A stretch of DNA of 64,000 nucleotides from Phenylobacterium hankyongense (GTDB taxonomy: Bacteria; Pseudomonadota; Alphaproteobacteria; Caulobacterales; Caulobacteraceae). The notes beneath the pieces were generated by a model, which worked only from the letters and a program-made list of their open reading frames with translations, was not told the DNA's origin and made no database searches. This document shows positions 1-8,583 of this stretch, one piece after another. Numbering within the stretch: position 1 is the first letter of the stretch; the number at the start of each line of letters is the position of its first letter. A program made the position numbers and the translations under genes. The stretch covers positions 1,844,001 through 1,908,000 of the forward strand of contig NZ_QFYP01000001.1 in NCBI RefSeq assembly GCF_003254505.1. The letters are read 5' to 3'.

Positions 1-372
1 CAGGCGATCGTAGAAGCGCACGTCCGCGCCATAGCTGCGCGTCGCCGCCACCTTCACGGCGGGCGCGTCGAGCGGCATGACGATCACCGCCGGCAGGCCG
101 AGCAGCTTCGCCGCCAGCGCCACGCCCTGGGCGTGGTTGCCGGAGGAGAAGGCGACGACGCCGCGCGTGCGCTCGTCCGGGCTGAGCTGGACCAAGCGGT
201 TGTAGGCGCCGCGGAACTTGAAGGCGCCGACCCGCTGCAGGGTCTCCGGCTTGATCAGCACCCGCGCGCCCAGGCGCTCGTTCAGCGCCGGGCTTTCGAT
301 CAGCGGGGTCTCGACGGCGTGGCCGGCGATGCGCCCGGCGGCGGCCTCGATGTCGGCGAAGGTGACGCTCAC
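1..372 (-). CDS. Threonine/serine dehydratase, PLP-dependent (partial, N-terminal part)
   Basis: The visible 124 residues are the N-terminal part of a fold-type II PLP enzyme; the rest lies beyond the left edge. The PLP-lysine motif appears as [10 protein letters not shown] and the phosphate-binding loop as SSGNHAQG, both standard for threonine ammonia-lyases, which convert threonine to 2-oxobutanoate. The start is a GTG whose first four bases (GTGA) overlap the stop of the upstream VOC gene, so translation is probably coupled. Biosynthetic IlvA, catabolic TdcB-like and serine-racemase-like members cannot be told apart here because the C-terminal regulatory region is missing. Confidence 0.85.
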   Translation of the reverse strand, partial: MSVTFADIEAAAGRIAGHAVETPLIESPALNERLGARVLIKPETLQRVGAFKFRGAYNRLVQLSPDERTRGVVAFSSGNHAQGVALAAKLLGLPAVIVMPLDAPAVKVAATRSYGADVRFYDRL

Positions 373-788
373 TTCGCGAACACCATGGCGTCGTCGGCGA
401 AGGCCTTGAACTCCAGCGCGTTGCCGCACGGATCGAGGAAGAACATCGTCGCCTGCTCGCCGGGCTGGCCCTTGAAGCGCACCTGCGGCTCGATGACGAA
501 CCTGGTCCCGGCCGCCTTCAGCCGCTCGGCCAGGGCGTCCCACGCCGGCAGGGTCAGGATGGCCCCGAAGTGGCGGACCGGCACGTCCTCGCCGTCCACC
601 GGACTGGTGGCGCGGTGGCCGACTTCGGCCGGCGACAGGTGGGCGACGATCTGGTGGCCGTAGAAGTCGAAGTCGACCCATTCGTCGCTCGATCGGCCCT
701 CGGGGCAGCCGAGCAGCTCTCCATAGAAAGCCCGGGCCTCGGCGAGGTCACGGACAGGGAAGGCGAGGTGAAAGCGGGGAATGTCCAT
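369..788 (-). CDS. VOC (glyoxalase/bleomycin-resistance superfamily) protein
   Basis: 139 residues beginning [15 protein letters not shown]. The sequence follows the beta-alpha-beta-beta-beta pattern of vicinal-oxygen-chelate domains: a first module with [18 protein letters not shown] and a second with [17 protein letters not shown]. It ends with [11 protein letters not shown], the usual metal-side strand. The reading frame runs upstream to 902, but the ATG at 788 starts exactly at the conserved domain, so it is preferred. Its stop overlaps the GTG start of the downstream threonine dehydratase by 4 nt. The substrate cannot be predicted. Confidence 0.8.
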   Translation of the reverse strand: MDIPRFHLAFPVRDLAEARAFYGELLGCPEGRSSDEWVDFDFYGHQIVAHLSPAEVGHRATSPVDGEDVPVRHFGAILTLPAWDALAERLKAAGTRFVIEPQVRFKGQPGEQATMFFLDPCGNALEFKAFADDAMVFAK

Positions 789-968
789 GGCTGCGCCATA
801 GCTCGTCCTCATTGCGATGGCGAGGGGGTTGAGGCGAGCTTCGGCTTGCTCTACACCGCGCCCGCGTCCAGCCCGTTGGGCAGGCGCCTGAACAGATCTC
901 AAGCCCAGCCGCCGAGCACCTGTCGAAGGGCGGTTGGGTCACTCCGGGCAGGTCGGGAGATCGTATCC

Positions 969-2255
969 ATGGCCAATGTCACCGTGATCGGCGCTCAGTG
1001 GGGCGACGAGGGCAAGGGCAAGCTGGTGGACTGGCTGTCCAACCGCGCCGACGTGGTCGTGCGGTTCCAGGGCGGGCACAACGCCGGCCACACCCTGGTG
1101 GTGGGCGATCAGGTCTACAAGCTGTCGCTGCTGCCGTCGGGCGTCGTGCAGGGCAAGCTCTCGGTGATCGGCAACGGCGTGGTGGTCGACCCCTGGCACC
1201 TGCTGGCGGAGATCGAGAAGCTGGGCGGCCAGGGGGTGAAGATCACCCCGGAGCTGCTGGTGCTGGCCGACAACGCCTGCCTGATCCTGCCCCTGCACCG
1301 CGACCTCGACCAGGCCCGCGAGGCCGCCGCGGTGAACAAGATCGGCACCACCGGCCGCGGCATCGGCCCGGCCTACGAGGACAAGGTCGGCCGGCGCGCC
1401 ATCCGGGTCGCCGACCTCGCCGACCGCGAGGCGCTGGAAGCCAAGATCGACCGCCTGCTGGCCCACCACGCCCCGCTGCGGCGCGGGCTCGGCCTGCCGG
1501 AAGCCGACGGCGCGGCCCTGCTGGCCGAGCTGGAGGCCATGGCGCCGAAGATCCTGCCGTTCGCCAAGCCGGCGTGGCTGCTGCTGGACAAGGTGGTGAA
1601 GTCGGGCAAGCGGGTGCTGTTCGAGGGCGCCCAGGGCGCGCTGCTCGACGTCGACCACGGCACCTATCCGTATGTGACCTCCTCCAACACCGTCGCCGGC
1701 CAGGCCGCGGCCGGCTCGGGCCTGGGGCCCAAGGGCACCGGCTATGTGCTGGGCATCGTCAAGGCCTACACCACCCGCGTCGGCGGCGGTCCGTTCCCGA
1801 CCGAGCTGGAGGACGAGGTCGGCCAGCACCTCGGGACGGTCGGCAAGGAATTCGGAGTGGTCACCGGGCGCGCGCGCCGGTGCGGCTGGTTCGACGCGGC
1901 GCTGGTGCGCCAGTCGGTGGCGCTGAACGGCATCAGCGGCATCGCGCTCACCAAGCTCGACGTGCTGGACGGCCTGCCGACCCTAAAGATCTGCACCGGC
2001 TACCGCAACGGCGACGAGGAGATCGGCTACCTGCCGGCCGGGCTGAAGGCGCAGGCGGCGCTGGTTCCGGTCTATGAGGAGCTCGAGGGCTGGTCGGAAA
2101 CCACCCAGGGCGCCCGCACCTGGCGCGACCTGCCCGCCAACGCCGTGAAGTACGTGCGCCGCATCGAGGAGCTGATCGGCGCGCCGGTGGCGCTGCTCTC
2201 CACCAGCCCGCAGCGGGACGACACCATCCTCGTGCGCGACCCGTTCCAGGATTAG
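969..2255 (+). CDS. purA: Adenylosuccinate synthetase
   Basis: 428 residues, the usual PurA length. It catalyses GTP-dependent joining of IMP and aspartate, the first committed step from IMP to AMP, in the cytosol. The GDEGKGK P-loop lies near residue 12, GHNAGHT near 40, the switch-like motif [13 protein letters not shown] near 130, and the C-terminal GTP-contacting STSP in [10 protein letters not shown]. The frame is open to 570, but the ATG at 969 ([15 protein letters not shown]) matches the family N-terminus. The 180-bp gap to the divergent VOC gene probably holds its promoter. Confidence 0.97.
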   Translation: MANVTVIGAQWGDEGKGKLVDWLSNRADVVVRFQGGHNAGHTLVVGDQVYKLSLLPSGVVQGKLSVIGNGVVVDPWHLLAEIEKLGGQGVKITPELLVLADNACLILPLHRDLDQAREAAAVNKIGTTGRGIGPAYEDKVGRRAIRVADLADREALEAKIDRLLAHHAPLRRGLGLPEADGAALLAELEAMAPKILPFAKPAWLLLDKVVKSGKRVLFEGAQGALLDVDHGTYPYVTSSNTVAGQAAAGSGLGPKGTGYVLGIVKAYTTRVGGGPFPTELEDEVGQHLGTVGKEFGVVTGRARRCGWFDAALVRQSVALNGISGIALTKLDVLDGLPTLKICTGYRNGDEEIGYLPAGLKAQAALVPVYEELEGWSETTQGARTWRDLPANAVKYVRRIEELIGAPVALLSTSPQRDDTILVRDPFQD

Positions 2256-2349
2256 GACGGGTCCGGACTGAATTCTCGCCGACCCCTCGGACCATCAAGG
2301 CGTTCTTTACGAAGCACGCGCAAAGCTTGGCCGAGACGGGGAGCAAGAA

Positions 2350-3159
2350 GTGTTCACTCAAGACGCTAAGAGCGGCCAACGCATGACGCCCATGCTGCGG
2401 CGGGTGCTGATCGTCGACCCGCAGCCGGCCAGCGCCCGGATGGTGGCCGAGCTGATGCAGAGCGCCTGCCGTCCCGACGTCTGGATGGCGCCCACCGCCG
2501 CCAAGGCGCTGAGCCTGGCGGCCAAGGTGGATCCCGACCTGATCTTCTGTGAGCTGGCGGCCGAGAAGCTCGACGGCCTGGCCTTCACCCGCAGCGTCCG
2601 GCGCAGCGACCTGGCCTGTCGCCAGGCGCCGGTGATCCTGACGGCCCGGGATGCGCCTGCGCCGGCCATCCTGGCCGCCCGCGACGCCGGGGCCCACGAG
2701 TTCCTGCGCCGGCCGTTCACGATGAAGGACCTTACCCGCCGGCTGGAGGCGCTAGGCCCGCGCGACTGGGTCGAGGCGGTGGACTACGTCGGCCCCGACC
2801 GGCGGCGGTTCAATTCCGGCGACTACACAGGTCCGCTGAAGCGGCAGGCCGATCAGGCCGGAACCTCGGAGAGCATGCGGATCGCCCAGGCGCTGAAGAT
2901 CCTGCGCTCGGCGCTGAGCGCCCTGGAGAGCGATCCGAAGCAGGCGACGCGGGCGATGCTGGCCCAGGCCGCCGACCTGCAGATCGCCGCGACCGCCATT
3001 TCCGACAACCGGCTCGCCAGCGCGACGACCGACCTGCACCGCTATCTGTCGGAGACCGCCGGCGCCGGGACGCCGCTCAATCGCGGCGAGACGGAGCGAC
3101 GCGCCGCGCCGCTCCTCGCCTACATGCCGCGCGAGTGGAACGACCGCGCGGCCGCCTGA
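2350..3159 (+). CDS. Receiver-like protein lacking the phospho-acceptor aspartate, with a helical C-terminal region
   Basis: 269 residues from a GTG start with a good GGGGAG Shine-Dalgarno 8 nt upstream; ATGs at 2383 and 2392 are alternatives. Residues about 17-135 follow the CheY fold, from VLIVDPQ to VILTARD and FLRRPF. The phospho-acceptor position in LIFCELAAEKLDG is Glu rather than Asp, the paired acidic residues near the N-terminus are D-P, and the conserved Lys before PF is Arg. After the receiver comes YVGPDRRRF, a motif I associate with alphaproteobacterial regulators, and then a helical stretch (residues about 175-245) of Hpt-like appearance but without an obvious active His. Probably a phosphorylation-independent or pseudo-receiver. 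Confidence 0.75.
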   Translation: MFTQDAKSGQRMTPMLRRVLIVDPQPASARMVAELMQSACRPDVWMAPTAAKALSLAAKVDPDLIFCELAAEKLDGLAFTRSVRRSDLACRQAPVILTARDAPAPAILAARDAGAHEFLRRPFTMKDLTRRLEALGPRDWVEAVDYVGPDRRRFNSGDYTGPLKRQADQAGTSESMRIAQALKILRSALSALESDPKQATRAMLAQAADLQIAATAISDNRLASATTDLHRYLSETAGAGTPLNRGETERRAAPLLAYMPREWNDRAAA

Positions 3160-3165
3160 TCAGGC

Positions 3166-4056
3166 TTAGGCGTCGACCAGCAGGTTCCGGTCTTCGGCGG
3201 CCTGGCGCATCGACTTCTGCAGCTTTTCGAACGCCCGCACCTCGATCTGGCGGACCCGCTCGCGGCTGACGCCGTATTCCGAGGCGAGTTCTTCCAGCGT
3301 GGTTGGATCGTCCTTCAGCCGCCGCTCGGTCAGGATGTGACGCTCGCGGTCGGTGAGCTCGGTCATCGCCTCTTCCAGAAGGCCCATGCGCAGGGTCTTC
3401 TCCTGCGTCTCGGCCACCACCGTCTCCTGGCTGGGCGTGACGTCGTCCACCAGCCAGTCCTGCCATTCGCTCTCGCTGTCCGAACGCAGCGGTGAGTTCA
3501 GCGACGCGTCGCCGCCGGACAGCCGGCGGTTCATCGAGATGACTTCCTCGTTGAGCACGCCCAGCTTGGTGGCGATCTGGCTGACCTGGTCGGGGTGCAT
3601 GTCGCCCTCGCCCAGGGCGGCGATCTCGCTCTTGGCCTTGCGCAGGTTGAAGAACAGCTTCTTCTGCGCCGCGGTGGTGCCCATCTTCACCAGGCTCCAG
3701 GACCGCAGGATGTATTCCTGGATCGAGGCGCGGATCCACCACATGGCGTAGGTCGCCAGGCGGAAGCCGCGGTCCGGATCGAACTTCTTCACCGCCTGCA
3801 TCAGGCCGACGTTGCCTTCGGAGATCACCTCGCCGATCGGCAGGCCGTAGCCGCGGTAGCCCATGGCGATCTTCGCCACCAGGCGCAGGTGGCTGGTGAC
3901 CAGCCGGTGCGCGGCCTCGGGGTCTTCATGCTCCTGCCAGCGTTTGGCGAGCATGAACTCCTCGTCCTTGGCCAGCATCGGAAATTTCCGGATCTCTGAC
4001 AGATACCGGCTCAGGCCGCCTTCCGGCGACATCACGGCAAGCGCGTTGGCGGCCAT
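3166..4056 (-). CDS. rpoH: RNA polymerase heat-shock sigma factor sigma-32
   Basis: 296 residues. Regions 2.1-2.4 run from HRLVTSHLRLVAKIA through FDPDRGFRLATYAMWWIRASIQEYI. The RpoH box appears as AAQKKLFFNLRKAK, which separates RpoH from the other group-2 sigma factors. Region 4.2 is the helix-turn-helix LEELASEYGVSRERVRQIE. The protein directs RNA polymerase to heat-shock promoters and is normally controlled by chaperone-mediated proteolysis. The ATG at 4056 is preceded by AGAGGGGAT; the longer frame to 4134 is not needed. The upstream 224 bp separates it from the co-directional TonB receptor gene. Confidence 0.96.
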   Translation of the reverse strand: MAANALAVMSPEGGLSRYLSEIRKFPMLAKDEEFMLAKRWQEHEDPEAAHRLVTSHLRLVAKIAMGYRGYGLPIGEVISEGNVGLMQAVKKFDPDRGFRLATYAMWWIRASIQEYILRSWSLVKMGTTAAQKKLFFNLRKAKSEIAALGEGDMHPDQVSQIATKLGVLNEEVISMNRRLSGGDASLNSPLRSDSESEWQDWLVDDVTPSQETVVAETQEKTLRMGLLEEAMTELTDRERHILTERRLKDDPTTLEELASEYGVSRERVRQIEVRAFEKLQKSMRQAAEDRNLLVDA

Positions 4057-4280
4057 GGATCTATCCCCTCTTTTCCCGGACGTTCGGACCGTCGCGCCAG
4101 GGGCGCGCAAGCACCTTCCGTTCCCTCCAACCACCTAGATAAGTACGAGGTTGCGGCTACGGTAGATCGCTGGGGAGGCGATCCGAATGCCCTACTGCTC
4201 TAGTGGGACTTTCTAGCGCCCGAAATGGGCGCCTTCAAGGCAAGGAATCTCACAGACGCCCCAGCAAAGCTGCGGCGTAG
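4057..4280 (-). promoter_or_regulatory. Intergenic region upstream of rpoH, with a 17-nt inverted repeat
   Basis: The 224 bp between the end of the TonB receptor gene and the rpoH start probably hold the rpoH promoter(s). An inverted repeat with 6-bp arms and a 5-nt loop lies at 4216-4232 (GCGCCC/GGGCGC); without a U-run it is a poor intrinsic terminator and may be an operator or a Rho-independent remnant. On the minus strand CTTGAA is followed 17 nt later by CTAGAA, a possible promoter pair. No transcription start can be assigned from sequence alone. Confidence 0.35.
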
Positions 4281-7115
4281 TCAGGAAAACAGCTTACGGA
4301 AGCCCACCCGCACGACGCGCCCCACCGGGTCGATATAGGCCGGCTGGTAGCTGAGCGGCGTGGCGCCGGCGGCGTCGCGGACCTGCAGACGCTGGTCGAA
4401 CAGGTTGGTGATCGACAGGGTCAGGCGGGAGCCGCGGAGCCACGGCGCCTTGTCGAGCAGGACGCGCTGCTGGTTCAGGTCGGCGAACACCCGCAGGTTC
4501 ACCGTCGTCAGGCCCGAGAAGGCCAGGTCGCCGCTCGGCGAGCCCGCGCCGCTCACCGTCGTGCCCTGTTTCCAGTCGCCGTTGATCTGGACGCCGATGC
4601 CCCGCTCGGAGACGCCGATCCGCGCCTCGATCTCGTTGCGCGCCTGCCCGCCGCCGTTCCCCGAGGGGGCGCCGTCCAGCAGGTCCAGCACCGGACCGCC
4701 CGGCCGGACCAGGAACTGATCCTCGAAGAAGACGGTGTGATAGAGCGACAGCTGCAGCCGGCCGTCCTGCCCGCCGCCGCCGCCGCCGCCGCGCCCGCCG
4801 CCGCCACCGCCGCGGCCGCCGCCACCGCCGCGCCCGCCGGCCCCCCCGTCCTGGCCCTGCGGCTGCGCGCCGCCGGCGTCGGGCGCGTCGCTGAGACCCG
4901 GCTGGTTGGCGAGGGACGTGCCCACCTGCAGGACCCGGCCCGGCTGGCGGCCCTGACCGCCGCGCGGCGCATTGGGCGGCGGTCGCGTCGGGCCGATCGG
5001 CTTGGAGTAGTTGACGCCCCAGCGCAGCTCGCGCCGGTCCTGGCTGGCGAAGTTCACCGGCCGGTAGTCCACCTCGGTGAGGTCGCCGTTGGCGTCGCGG
5101 ATGAAGCGGTCGGGGAAGGCCGCCTCGATCGCGCCCGTCGCCGCCGGGAAGGTGACGATCGGATTGCGGGTGTGGGTTTCGATATAGTTGGCGCTGAAGG
5201 TCAGGTCCCGCCCCGTGAGGGGCTTCAGCGTCAGGCCGAACTTGAGCACGTCGCGGTCGTCGCCGACCAGGTTCGGGTTGCCGCCGCTGAGCTGGGTGAC
5301 GTCCACCGTCTGGCCGGTGGCGAAGTCGAAGATCCGCACGGCCGGGGTCAGCACCGTGGGATTGCCGAGCTGCTGCTGGGTCGGAGCGGCCTGGTCGCGG
5401 GTGTGCGACACGATCAGGGTCAGCTTGTCGGTCGGCCGCCAGTTCAGCCCGTAGCCGAGGGTCGTCAGGGTCCCGAAATCCGACACCTGGTCGGCGGCGG
5501 CGTTGGCGTTGACCGACAACTCGCCCAGCACCGGCAGCACGTTGTTGCGCCGGCTGGTCACCGGCACGTCGAGGTTGGCCTGGGCGCTGTACTCGCCACG
5601 GGAAAAGTCCACCGACTGGCTGAGCCCGAGGCGCTGGGATTCGGAGCTGAACCGGCTGCCGCTGGCCCCCAGCTTGACGCTGGTCCGCACCGGGCCGGCG
5701 GGCAGGGTGACGAGCGGCCCGCTGGCGACGAACTGCAGGTTGCCGGTGTCCGACTGCGAATGGGCGAGGTCCGGCGCGCGCAGCGTCAGCAGGTTCGTCG
5801 GCAACGGCCCGAAGGGGTTGAGACCGGGGGTCAGCGCGTTGAGCTGCGCCTGCAGGGCGCTGGCGTCGACGCCCACGTCGCTGTTGGTCTTGGAGTCGGC
5901 GTGGTCATAGGCGGTGGTGAAGGAGAGCCGCCAGCGCGCCACGTCTCGGTTGAGGCTGACGCCGAGGTGGCCGGTCCAGTTGTCGGCGCTCTGCCGCAGG
6001 GGTCCGAAGCCGTCAACATAGCGGTCGACCAGGACCGGCGTCGCGAACGGCGAATAGGGATCGCCCGCCGGAACCAGCAGGCTGACGCCCGGCAGGCCGC
6101 GGTCGGAGTCGCTGGTGTCCGCCTCGAAGGTGGCGTTGAGCGTGGCGGCCACGCCGAAGACCACCTGGCTCACGACGGCGTTGGCGGTGAACTTCTGCGT
6201 GGCGGGCGCCAGCGAGCGATAGCGCCGCACGTCGGTGGCGTTCGGCGCATTGGCCGTGGGCAGGAAGTCGGCCAGCGAGGGCGCCCCGCCCGCGGCGGCG
6301 GCCGGCACGCCGGCCACGGTCACCGGCTGACCCGCCAGCGCGCTCAGCACCGGGTCGATCTGCCCGCCGCCGGGTGAGCGGACATTGCCGACCAGGTCGA
6401 AGTCCTGGCCGGAGGCCAACGAGGTGAGGTCGCGCGAGGCTTCGGTGAGCTCGCCGGATCGGTTGTACTTGAGGTCGAGGTTCATCCGCCGGTCGCCGGC
6501 GATCCGCACGACCCCGAGCTCGCCCGCCCCGCTGGCCTGGCCACCCTCGGTCGGGCCGCCGCCGTTCAGCTCCGCGGTCTCGGCGTCGAACAGCGGCTTC
6601 AGGACGATGTTCACCACCCGCTGGTCGGCGCTGTAGCCGTACTTCAGCGCCGCTTCTTCCGGCAGGATGTCGACCCGCAGGATCGCCTCGGTCGGCAGGT
6701 CGCGGATCTCGCCGAAGCCGGAGATCCGCCGGCCGTTCAGCAGGATCACCGGTCCCCCGCCGCCGCGTCCCTGGTCGCTGCGGATCTGCGAGCCGAGCTC
6801 GTCCAGCAGGTCGGAGATCGAGCTGACCCCGTAGGCCTGGATGTCCTCGGGCGCGAGCTGCAGTTCCGGCTTGATGTCGCCCACCACGCCGCCGACCTCG
6901 GCCGGCTTGGCGGCAGTGATCACCAGTTCGGAGACGGTGTTCGCCGCCGCCTCCGGCCTGGCGGCCGGCGCGGCCGCCCAGGCGCAGCTCGTCCAGGCCA
7001 GCGCGGCCAGGCCGGCGCTCGCGCAAAGCGCCGTGCGCCGGGCAGGGTTCAGGGTTTCAGGAATCACTCGCCGCCCACTCCGTCCGAAGCGCCCTCTCCA
7101 GGCGTGGCGTTTCAT
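4281..7115 (-). CDS. TonB-dependent outer-membrane receptor with a polyglycine/RGG-rich loop
   Basis: 944 residues starting MKRHAWRGRF, with a signal peptide ending near CAWAAAP. The plug domain (residues about 55-200) has PVILLNGRRISGFGEIRDLP and RVVNIVLKP, as in receptors for chelated metals or carbohydrates. The rest is a beta-barrel ending in the aromatic VGFRKLFS, with the C-terminal Phe-Ser typical of BAM-targeted barrels. Around residues 750-785 is a low-complexity run of RGGGGG units (DNA about 4765-4860), unusual in a barrel and probably an extracellular loop. No partner transporter genes lie nearby, so the substrate is unknown. A longer frame running into rluD is rejected because it lacks the signal peptide at its N-terminus. 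Confidence 0.9.
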   Translation of the reverse strand: MKRHAWRGRFGRSGRRVIPETLNPARRTALCASAGLAALAWTSCAWAAAPAARPEAAANTVSELVITAAKPAEVGGVVGDIKPELQLAPEDIQAYGVSSISDLLDELGSQIRSDQGRGGGGPVILLNGRRISGFGEIRDLPTEAILRVDILPEEAALKYGYSADQRVVNIVLKPLFDAETAELNGGGPTEGGQASGAGELGVVRIAGDRRMNLDLKYNRSGELTEASRDLTSLASGQDFDLVGNVRSPGGGQIDPVLSALAGQPVTVAGVPAAAAGGAPSLADFLPTANAPNATDVRRYRSLAPATQKFTANAVVSQVVFGVAATLNATFEADTSDSDRGLPGVSLLVPAGDPYSPFATPVLVDRYVDGFGPLRQSADNWTGHLGVSLNRDVARWRLSFTTAYDHADSKTNSDVGVDASALQAQLNALTPGLNPFGPLPTNLLTLRAPDLAHSQSDTGNLQFVASGPLVTLPAGPVRTSVKLGASGSRFSSESQRLGLSQSVDFSRGEYSAQANLDVPVTSRRNNVLPVLGELSVNANAAADQVSDFGTLTTLGYGLNWRPTDKLTLIVSHTRDQAAPTQQQLGNPTVLTPAVRIFDFATGQTVDVTQLSGGNPNLVGDDRDVLKFGLTLKPLTGRDLTFSANYIETHTRNPIVTFPAATGAIEAAFPDRFIRDANGDLTEVDYRPVNFASQDRRELRWGVNYSKPIGPTRPPPNAPRGGQGRQPGRVLQVGTSLANQPGLSDAPDAGGAQPQGQDGGAGGRGGGGGRGGGGGGRGGGGGGGQDGRLQLSLYHTVFFEDQFLVRPGGPVLDLLDGAPSGNGGGQARNEIEARIGVSERGIGVQINGDWKQGTTVSGAGSPSGDLAFSGLTTVNLRVFADLNQQRVLLDKAPWLRGSRLTLSITNLFDQRLQVRDAAGATPLSYQPAYIDPVGRVVRVGFRKLFS

Positions 7116-7171
7116 GACACCAGGTAGATGACGCCGGTATTTCGGCTCAATTCGAGGCGGAGATGAACGGC

Positions 7172-8200
7172 TTACAGCGTCTCGAGTTGGGCCTGCAGCG
7201 TCGCCATGTCGGGCGGCAGGGCGCTTTCGAACCTCAACGCCTCGCCCGTCACCGGATGGACGAAGCCGAGCACGGCGGCGTGCAGCGCCTGCCGCGCCAG
7301 CCCGGCCTCGGCCATCGCCCGGCGGACCGGCTCGGCGGGCGGACCGGAGCCGTAGGTCGGATCGCCCAGGCAGGGCGCCCCCTTCGATGCCAGGTGGACG
7401 CGGATCTGGTGGGTGCGGCCGGTTTCCAGGCGGCAGGCGACCCGGGCGGCGAGCGGCTTGGCCGCGGGCCCGAAGGCGGCCTCGACCACATAGTGGGTGA
7501 CTGCGTGGCGGCCGCCGGTCTTCACCAGCGCCATCTTCTTGCGGTCGTGAGTGGAGCGGGCGATCGCGCCTTCGATGGTCCCGCGCGCCGGGTGGGGCGC
7601 GCCGCGGGTGAGCGCGATGTAGACCCGCTCGATGTCGTGCGTGGCGAACAGCGCCGAGAGCCCCTGGTGGGCGGCGTCGGTCTTGGCCGCCACCATCACC
7701 CCCGAGGTGTCCTTGTCGAGCCGGTGGACGATGCCCGGCCGGGCCACGCCGCCGATGCCGGAGAGGCTGGCGCCGCAATGGTGCAGCAGGGCGTTGACCA
7801 GGGTGCCGCTCTCGGTCCCCGGGCCCGGGTGAGCCGCCATGCCGGCCGGCTTGTCGACCACGATCAGGTGGGCGTCCTCGAACAGCACCGTCAGCGGGAT
7901 GGCCTCGGGCTGCGGCTCGGCGGCGACCGGCGGCGGGATGTCGAAGCGATAGTCGCCGGGCAGCGCCCGGGCCGAGGCGTCGGCGATCGCGGCGCCGTCG
8001 CGGGTGATCCGCCCCTCGGCGATCAGCGCCTGGATGCGGCCGCGGGACATCTCCGGCAAACGGGTGGCCAGCACCTTGTCGACCCGGCCGACGGCGTCCT
8101 CCGCCGCCAGCGCCACGATGCGGACGCCAAACGGCTCCAGCGCGACGTCCTCGTCGACCGCCGCCTCGTCGTCGATCTCGAGTTCCGCTTCAGAGGCCAT
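7172..8200 (-). CDS. rluD: RluA/RluD-family ribosomal large-subunit pseudouridine synthase
   Basis: 342 residues. An S4 RNA-binding domain (residues about 38-85, RVDKVLATRLPEMSRGRIQALI) is followed by the catalytic domain with the active-site motif GIVHRLDKDTSG, whose Asp isomerises uridine in 23S rRNA. GRTHQIRVHLASKG is the other family signature. RluD, which modifies helix 69, is the most likely member because of the S4 domain and length, but RluC/RluA specificity is not proven. Its start overlaps the end of the ferritin-like gene by 11 bp, suggesting co-transcription. Confidence 0.88.
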   Translation of the reverse strand: MASEAELEIDDEAAVDEDVALEPFGVRIVALAAEDAVGRVDKVLATRLPEMSRGRIQALIAEGRITRDGAAIADASARALPGDYRFDIPPPVAAEPQPEAIPLTVLFEDAHLIVVDKPAGMAAHPGPGTESGTLVNALLHHCGASLSGIGGVARPGIVHRLDKDTSGVMVAAKTDAAHQGLSALFATHDIERVYIALTRGAPHPARGTIEGAIARSTHDRKKMALVKTGGRHAVTHYVVEAAFGPAAKPLAARVACRLETGRTHQIRVHLASKGAPCLGDPTYGSGPPAEPVRRAMAEAGLARQALHAAVLGFVHPVTGEALRFESALPPDMATLQAQLETL

Positions 8201-8507
8201 GCTTCTCGCTGGCGCCTTCCTCGCGCCCGGTGATCGAGCCCTCGCTGAACAGGTATTCCTTGAACTGCTTGTCGGCTTCCGGATCGTTGCGCCGGATCCA
8301 CTCCAGGACCATGGCGGCGTGCTCCAGCTCCTCGCGGGCGTTGTGCAGCATGATCGCCTTCAGCTCGGGGTCGTCGCAGTCGTCGGCCCGCTGGCGGTAC
8401 CAGTCGACGGCCTCGAACTCCTCCATCAGCGAGGTGATGGCGTAGTGCAGGTTCAGCGTCTCGCGGCGCAGCTTTTCGCGGGGAACGTGCAGGACTTCAC
8501 TGGACAT
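8190..8507 (-). CDS. Encapsulin-type ferritin-like protein (EncFtn family), without an encapsulin neighbour
   Basis: 105 residues forming two helices, as in the half-size encapsulated ferritins that build a ferroxidase centre at a dimer interface. From memory of Rhodospirillum rubrum EncFtn, the motif MEELEAVDWY appears here as MEEFEAVDWY and its ExxH helix as EELEHAAM, which places Glu30, Glu60 and His63 at the iron ligands with a constant offset of two. The C-terminal tail (GSITGREEGASEKHGL) lacks the LTVGSL-like encapsulin targeting peptide, and no encapsulin shell gene lies nearby. Expected role: oxidation of Fe(II). It is divergent from phoD and overlaps rluD by 11 bp. Confidence 0.82.
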   Translation of the reverse strand: MSSEVLHVPREKLRRETLNLHYAITSLMEEFEAVDWYRQRADDCDDPELKAIMLHNAREELEHAAMVLEWIRRNDPEADKQFKEYLFSEGSITGREEGASEKHGL

Positions 8508-8583
8508 CGGGCGTCATGCTCCTGTGGTATCGGGGTTCTAATACGTGGGCGCACGCAGTTGCGCGAGCGCGGGGGGCGGCAGG

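Noticed and set aside
4116-4239. CTTGAA followed by CCCATTT on the minus strand upstream of rpoH, resembling a sigma-32 promoter
   Set aside because: The two elements (4234-4239 and 4223-4229) are only 4 nt apart, far too close for a -35/-10 pair.
4281-7778. A 1165-codon form of the TonB receptor extending into rluD
   Set aside because: The extra N-terminus is antisense-like Arg/Pro-rich translation of rluD; the signal peptide marks the real start at 7115.
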